The notes beneath the pieces were generated by a model, which worked only from the letters and a program-made list of their open reading frames with translations, did not search any database and was not told the origin of the DNA. A stretch of 64,000 nt of DNA from Amoebidium appalachense (lineage: Eukaryota; Ichthyosporea): the NCBI GenBank assembly GCA_963693365.1, contig CAVNZM010000004.1, forward strand, positions 1,984,001 through 2,048,000. Reading direction: 5' to 3'. Both the position numbers and the translations under genes were made by a program. Shown here piece after piece: positions 61,301-64,000 of the stretch. Within the stretch, counting starts at the first letter, position 1. The number at the start of each line of letters is the position of its first letter.

Positions 61301-62046
61301 TAGTCCTTGAAGTAATACAGACCGTTGTGTAGACGGAGGTTGACGAGATGACGGCCGGTAAGTCGGTCGAAGAGGAATGACGGAGTGGAGGCATCATTCA
61401 AATCACCCTTGATGTATTCGGCAGCAGCTTGGGATGTTGAAATGAGGAAGGCCTGGCCAGACGGGGTGTAGTAGGCTTCAATGGTAAGGGTGGCAGTGCC
61501 ATGGTCGGTGGTGGTGTTGATGACGATATGGCCGGTGTGAGTGGCCAAGACGGGGGTGCCATTGAAGGCAGCAACGGGAGTCGGTGTCGGAAGGGGAGTG
61601 AGGTCATGGAAGAACTCACGGGTGGGGCAGACAGTCATGTTGCACCCGGAATCCCAGGCAGGGTCGGAGGACACGGGGACGGAGCTAGCATTGTATGCCG
61701 AGAAAGCAAAGGAGACCGATTTCTCACTGCCTTGACCGGAACGGTTGTGTCTGGACATACGGCATTTCGGCTCAGGGCAATCGATGATCGTGTGATCAGG
61801 CTCGTGGCAGTAGGAGCATGCTTTCACGGACGGGGTGTTAGAACGAGCCGGGGAATCAGAACGACGGGAACCCGAGAAACGGGAACGACTGGGGGAACGA
61901 GACGTGGACCGGAAGGCAGGCCGGTGGGGGGAACGGGATCGGGTGTGCTGACGGGAGAGACGAGTTCGGAGGTCCGTGCCAGGGGTACGGTCAAGTCGGT
62001 TGCGTAAGTCACGGCGAGGAAGATCACGGGGGGGGAGCACTGGCAT
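58375..62046 (-). CDS. copia Pol polyprotein (protease, integrase, RT, RNase H)
   Basis: 1,223 codons uninterrupted. In order: an Arg/Ser-rich start and CCHC knuckle C77-x2-C-x4-H-x4-C90 (really the C-terminal part of Gag); protease WDSG at about 131-134; integrase HHCC (H272, H277, C307, C310) and a D337-D399-E435 catalytic triad with the expected 35-residue last spacing; the GKTTKAPF and WAEALQHAAYIIN segments. Reverse transcriptase follows with KARGVAQGFSQQYGVDY and YVDD near 904, then RNase H (CYTDADFAGCADSKKSTTGY, AELIALNAGTQEVAW, YCDNQSTIAI) and the copia-typical end ADILTKPLP. It overlaps gag by 23 nt in the +1 frame, so it is probably made by frameshifting; its own ATG may not be used. 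All catalytic residues look intact. Confidence 0.95.
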   Translation of the reverse strand: MPVLPPRDLPRRDLRNRLDRTPGTDLRTRLSRQHTRSRSPHRPAFRSTSRSPSRSRFSGSRRSDSPARSNTPSVKACSYCHEPDHTIIDCPEPKCRMSRHNRSGQGSEKSVSFAFSAYNASSVPVSSDPAWDSGCNMTVCPTREFFHDLTPLPTPTPVAAFNGTPVLATHTGHIVINTTTDHGTATLTIEAYYTPSGQAFLISTSQAAAEYIKGDLNDASTPSFLFDRLTGRHLVNLRLHNGLYYFKDYTIQPPTRPVALAATTSVNPSIWHNRLGHRAMTSIKDMVKHDLVIGLPSSVLDCDVPDCHGCIMGKTTKAPFKGDRPHSNIPGHEWHWDFFEPTTTSYGGSKVALVTVCRASGLVKIYPMADRTTTLDILTAHTNLVATHAPSKVGVYHFDSGSEFTSKATRAFCLSQGIKASYAPVDCPQLNGYVERRMRFLQEIVRCLLHQVQDQSLSPKLWAEALQHAAYIINVTPSTTANGRTPFEVFYGVKPDISELKVFGCPAYTHVPASKRNKLAPTVKLGMYIGYDLQSHCHRIFNPTTHRVGLFRDVIFDESAYLPSDIPSTLLTPDTTATSSTPPPTVDTEDDVCLVYSGPPPAIVVPPTPPPTGPPAPVPVQPADPHPAPGNVTPIRPGSPDNFHSAPSSPEVAPPAIPNFQVPPPPSPPPPVPAPRRSARLQGKVGLQATTTLPVPPGPPINIDQLPKLVRQLCSGPHGDQVKSALTAEYQAFVDKDIFELVDPPPGANIVGFKWIVSEKTLNSAGDTKIKARGVAQGFSQQYGVDYELIESPVIRPAALRAILALAVVEGHDIHQLDVSTAFLNSPLTETIYMKQPPGFITMATLGKVWRLKKALYGLKQASKAWYDFLDGIPLAHGLTRTKTDPCIYLRFFPNNDVVRAGNYVDDSTITNTRGSTASSDLAAHISKMASCRMSPFDRMLGVDFNHSDPHHLHMHQRSYIMDIIHDFNLTDAKSKSTPIPAGTTVSLADCPPQPFTVPYRELLGRLLWVARCTRPDIAYAIGFLGRFSTNPGKTHWDLLRRVARYLLGTIDLGIDYKYSATQPPILECYTDADFAGCADSKKSTTGYIIEFAGMPIIWYSKLQPITATSTTEAELIALNAGTQEVAWVRDLFKELGCPMLAPTPVYCDNQSTIAIVNSTGIKHRTKHIAVRYHNTKDYIASGDVVVHYVESAHNLADILTKPLPGPSHVNHRAKLCLPDIVD

Positions 62047-62782
62047 TTAATGCCATGCTGGACTTGGAGACACGGTGGGCACGGTTGCTCCGGAGTTGCA
62101 TCTTGAGGTCTTGACGTAACTCGATGCCCTTGACGTGGTTGTGCAGGGACTCGAAGTCGGGGAATAGCTTATCACCGAAGTGATAGTCTTCGATAAGACG
62201 GTTGAACTCAGGGGTGAGGTCGTCTCTGGTGGTGAGTTCATTGAAGAACTTCTCAGCTAGACGAGTGAAGTGAATGGACTCATCTTGGAGGGACTGGAGC
62301 TGGTTCACGATGGTCTGCAGACGACTCAGGTAGGTGGTGAATGATTCACCGGGCTGAAGGGCACAGGCATCCCACTGACGGTGAAGGATGCGGATCTGAT
62401 CGGGTTTGCCTTGGAGGTAGTGTTGACGGAATTTCCACATGGCCCGTTCAGGGTCCATGCCAATACGGTACTGGGCAACGGTGGTGAGGACGGAAGGGTC
62501 GATGTTCTGTATCATATGGAGCAGGAGGCAATTGCGGGCCTCCTTGAGTTCCGCGGTAGTGCCGTAGCCATAGAAGGGGGGTTCATCGTCAACCGCGACG
62601 GTGGTAGGGGGGACGTAGTTGTCAGCAAGTACAACATCCACGAGTCGGACACCTTTAGTGCCGGTCATCATGCCGAGAAAAATGATTTCCCATTGAAAAT
62701 AGGTGGTTTTGCTATCGGGACCAGTCTTCCCGTCACCTTTCCACATGGTTATTTTGTTTACACCAGTTTTGTTTGGATCCAT
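62024..62782 (-). CDS. copia Gag
   Basis: ATG at 62782 (MDPNKTGVNKITMWKG) gives 252 residues. The body has the copia gag pattern LRSLLLHMIQ-like helix (ARNCLLLHMIQNIDPS), MWKFRQHYLQG, LHRQWDACALQPGESFTTYL, and FNRLIEDYHFGDKLF. The frame ends after SAPPP at 62024. The CCHC knuckle is encoded in the next frame, so Gag needs the +1 shift at the C8 run (plus G8, 62028-62035) or that run has one base too many. An upstream in-frame extension to 62956 exists, but the conserved start is MDPN. Confidence 0.88.
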   Translation of the reverse strand: MDPNKTGVNKITMWKGDGKTGPDSKTTYFQWEIIFLGMMTGTKGVRLVDVVLADNYVPPTTVAVDDEPPFYGYGTTAELKEARNCLLLHMIQNIDPSVLTTVAQYRIGMDPERAMWKFRQHYLQGKPDQIRILHRQWDACALQPGESFTTYLSRLQTIVNQLQSLQDESIHFTRLAEKFFNELTTRDDLTPEFNRLIEDYHFGDKLFPDFESLHNHVKGIELRQDLKMQLRSNRAHRVSKSSMALNASAPPP

Positions 62783-63201
62783 GATTGAAAAACGAGCGCT
62801 AGTGCTAGATGTGTGTAGGGAGCGTGCAAAAGGGCTGCATAACCTGTTAAACTGTATAAGTATTTGGGATGTAAGCAGAGACACAGTGGTGCAGTGTGAA
62901 AACACCACAGACACACACAACAACAAAACACGGAACGATCGGAGCAGTGTACACAACAGACATCAATGTTTAGACACGACTGAACTGAATTTATTCTGAT
63001 CTTCGAATAAATACCTGAAATTCCTCTAAGTCCAATCCATACATGATTTCCGACCAGTCGGAAATCAGATCTATCTCTAATAGAAACCAATCACTAAGAA
63101 CCAATTGCTTTCAGAGAGATCCGGTACGCGGAGACGCACACGATAGGACACAGACACTAGTTAAGGTCAACTCGTGTCATCATCAAGGAAGTTCTAACCT
63201 A
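62783..63201. other. copia 5' leader
   Basis: About 420 nt between the 5' LTR end and the gag ATG. A primer-binding site should start at the LTR edge (minus-strand TAGGTTAGAACTTCC), but I cannot match it to a tRNA by eye. Confidence 0.5.
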
Positions 63202-63569
63202 TGACATACTGCAAAGACTCAGACATATCACACTTAACCTTGATGATTGGTTAAAGCCCGGCAACACATGAAAACTAAAGTAAATTAATGAAGTCTAAAC
63301 ACACATGCTATTCTAAGTGTAGCCTAAGTGTGTTACCGTCCAATGAACACGTATTAGGTAACACAAATCTGCCTAACATATATTAGTAGAAAAGAAATAC
63401 GATTATACACATGAGGACAAAGAGAGAAAGAAAAGAAAATAAGGAAGGAGAAGGAGGAAGGAAAAGAGAGCACAGATCAACAAACAAGTATTAGTAATAG
63501 CATAACTATAACCAGAGATATTTATGTACACACGAACATGTACACGTCTCTCCCTGAGTGGGTGGATCC
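63202..63569 (-). repeat. copia 5' LTR, lacking its first 205 bp
   Basis: Matches 57390-57755 almost perfectly and stops matching immediately after GGATCC (63564-63569). The part equivalent to 57756-57960, including the TGTTG terminus, is missing. Confidence 0.8.
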
Positions 63570-64000
63570 ATCAGCAATCTTCCCCCCCCATCGGAAACCC
63601 CTCTACGACGTCGACGACGGGTTCGGAGTAGTTTACGATACCTGAGTGGCTGCGTTTGGTACCCTCGACATTTTAATGGATGGAAAAGCTGAAAACCCAT
63701 CGTCGACGTCGACAAGCATGTTACAGGGTAATAAAGAGGTCCACTGATTTCTCGACCCTCATGTGTATATGCCAACGTCATCCTATGGACATGCTGTGCA
63801 TGCATTTACACCGTCCATTAACCAAATGTAGCACCTATTCCAATGCTATAGATGTGCTATGGACGTCGTAAGCCTGTTCTACGTATGTATACTGTGTAGG
63901 CTAACATGATGGGTATCGTCGACGTCGAAAACAAAGCATACTGTGAAGGCGATTCTGAGCATCTTAATATGAGGTTTCCGACGTCTGTAAACTAATAAGA
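63570..64000. other. window edge with CG-palindrome words, no gene seen
   Basis: ACGACGTCGACGAC at 63605-63618, CGTCGACGTCGAC at 63701-63713 and CGTCGACGTCGA at 63917-63928, with weaker GACGTC words near 63863 and 63979. Open frames here are short and carry no recognisable domain. Confidence 0.4.

Larger units (their letters stand above)
57390..63569 (-). mobile_element. Ty1/copia LTR retrotransposon, 5' LTR truncated
   Basis: In minus-strand sense: partial 5' LTR (63569-63202), leader, gag (62782-62024), pol (62046-58375), a polypurine tract reading AAGTGGGGA (57969-57961) and a full 3' LTR (57960-57390). The domain order PR-IN-RT-RH defines copia. The LTRs differ by only three substitutions and one 2-nt indel over about 366 bp, so the insertion is young. 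Confidence 0.9.

Noticed and set aside
58483-62007. plus-strand frames across the copia element
   Set aside because: Antisense shadows of pol; no domain.

Overview
The window is nuclear DNA of an intron-rich eukaryote. Seven genes can be spliced by eye with GT/AG introns and matching phases: an N-terminal USP16/45-like deubiquitinase, NudC, a GILT-family thiol reductase, malic enzyme, a 12-TM sugar transporter, a RING-H2 membrane E3 and a heterotrimeric G-protein alpha subunit. An eighth, a JmjC-domain gene, is only partly resolved. NudC, GILT, G-alpha and sugar porter together, with long introns, suggest a unicellular relative of animals or fungi; that placement is inference. The non-coding DNA is extreme: dozens of poly(C)/poly(G) runs, composite C/A tracts and long (CA)n, (TG)n, (CG)n and (ACGC)n arrays.

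Layout. 1-1819: intergenic or intronic DNA with a foldback element. 1820-5836: USP16-like (minus), divergent across about 840 bp from NudC (plus, 6677-11503). GILT (minus, 13552-18793) and malic enzyme (minus, 20350-24584) follow. Malic enzyme is divergent from the sugar transporter (plus, 27527-32170). RING-H2 (minus, 34051-37920) and G-alpha (plus, 39274-44196) are also divergent. 44-50 kb is repeat-rich with an unresolved minus-strand gene. A JmjC gene (plus, 50467-52370) is convergent with a Gag-protease retroelement (minus, 52531-56298) that lacks reverse transcriptase. A nearly complete Ty1/copia retrotransposon (minus, 57390-63569) comes next, then 430 bp carrying CGTCGACGTCGA-type palindromes.

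Most notable observation: many intronic poly(C) tracts are the tails of a short interspersed element of about 130-250 bp. It has a tRNA-like head, a core containing GATGGGCTCTGC and TGTACTTCGTACT, and an end reading AACGCATTCTAA then C(n). Copies lie in the GILT, transporter, G-alpha, RING and probably NudC introns. Every copy assignable inside a gene reads in the same direction as that gene, and some form head-to-tail arrays. A poly(C)-tailed, sense-oriented intronic SINE is the best candidate for an undescribed system here.

Apparent frame breaks (NudC, the copia gag/pol junction, three in the Gag-protease element) all fall in C runs. They may be sequence errors at homopolymers rather than biology.
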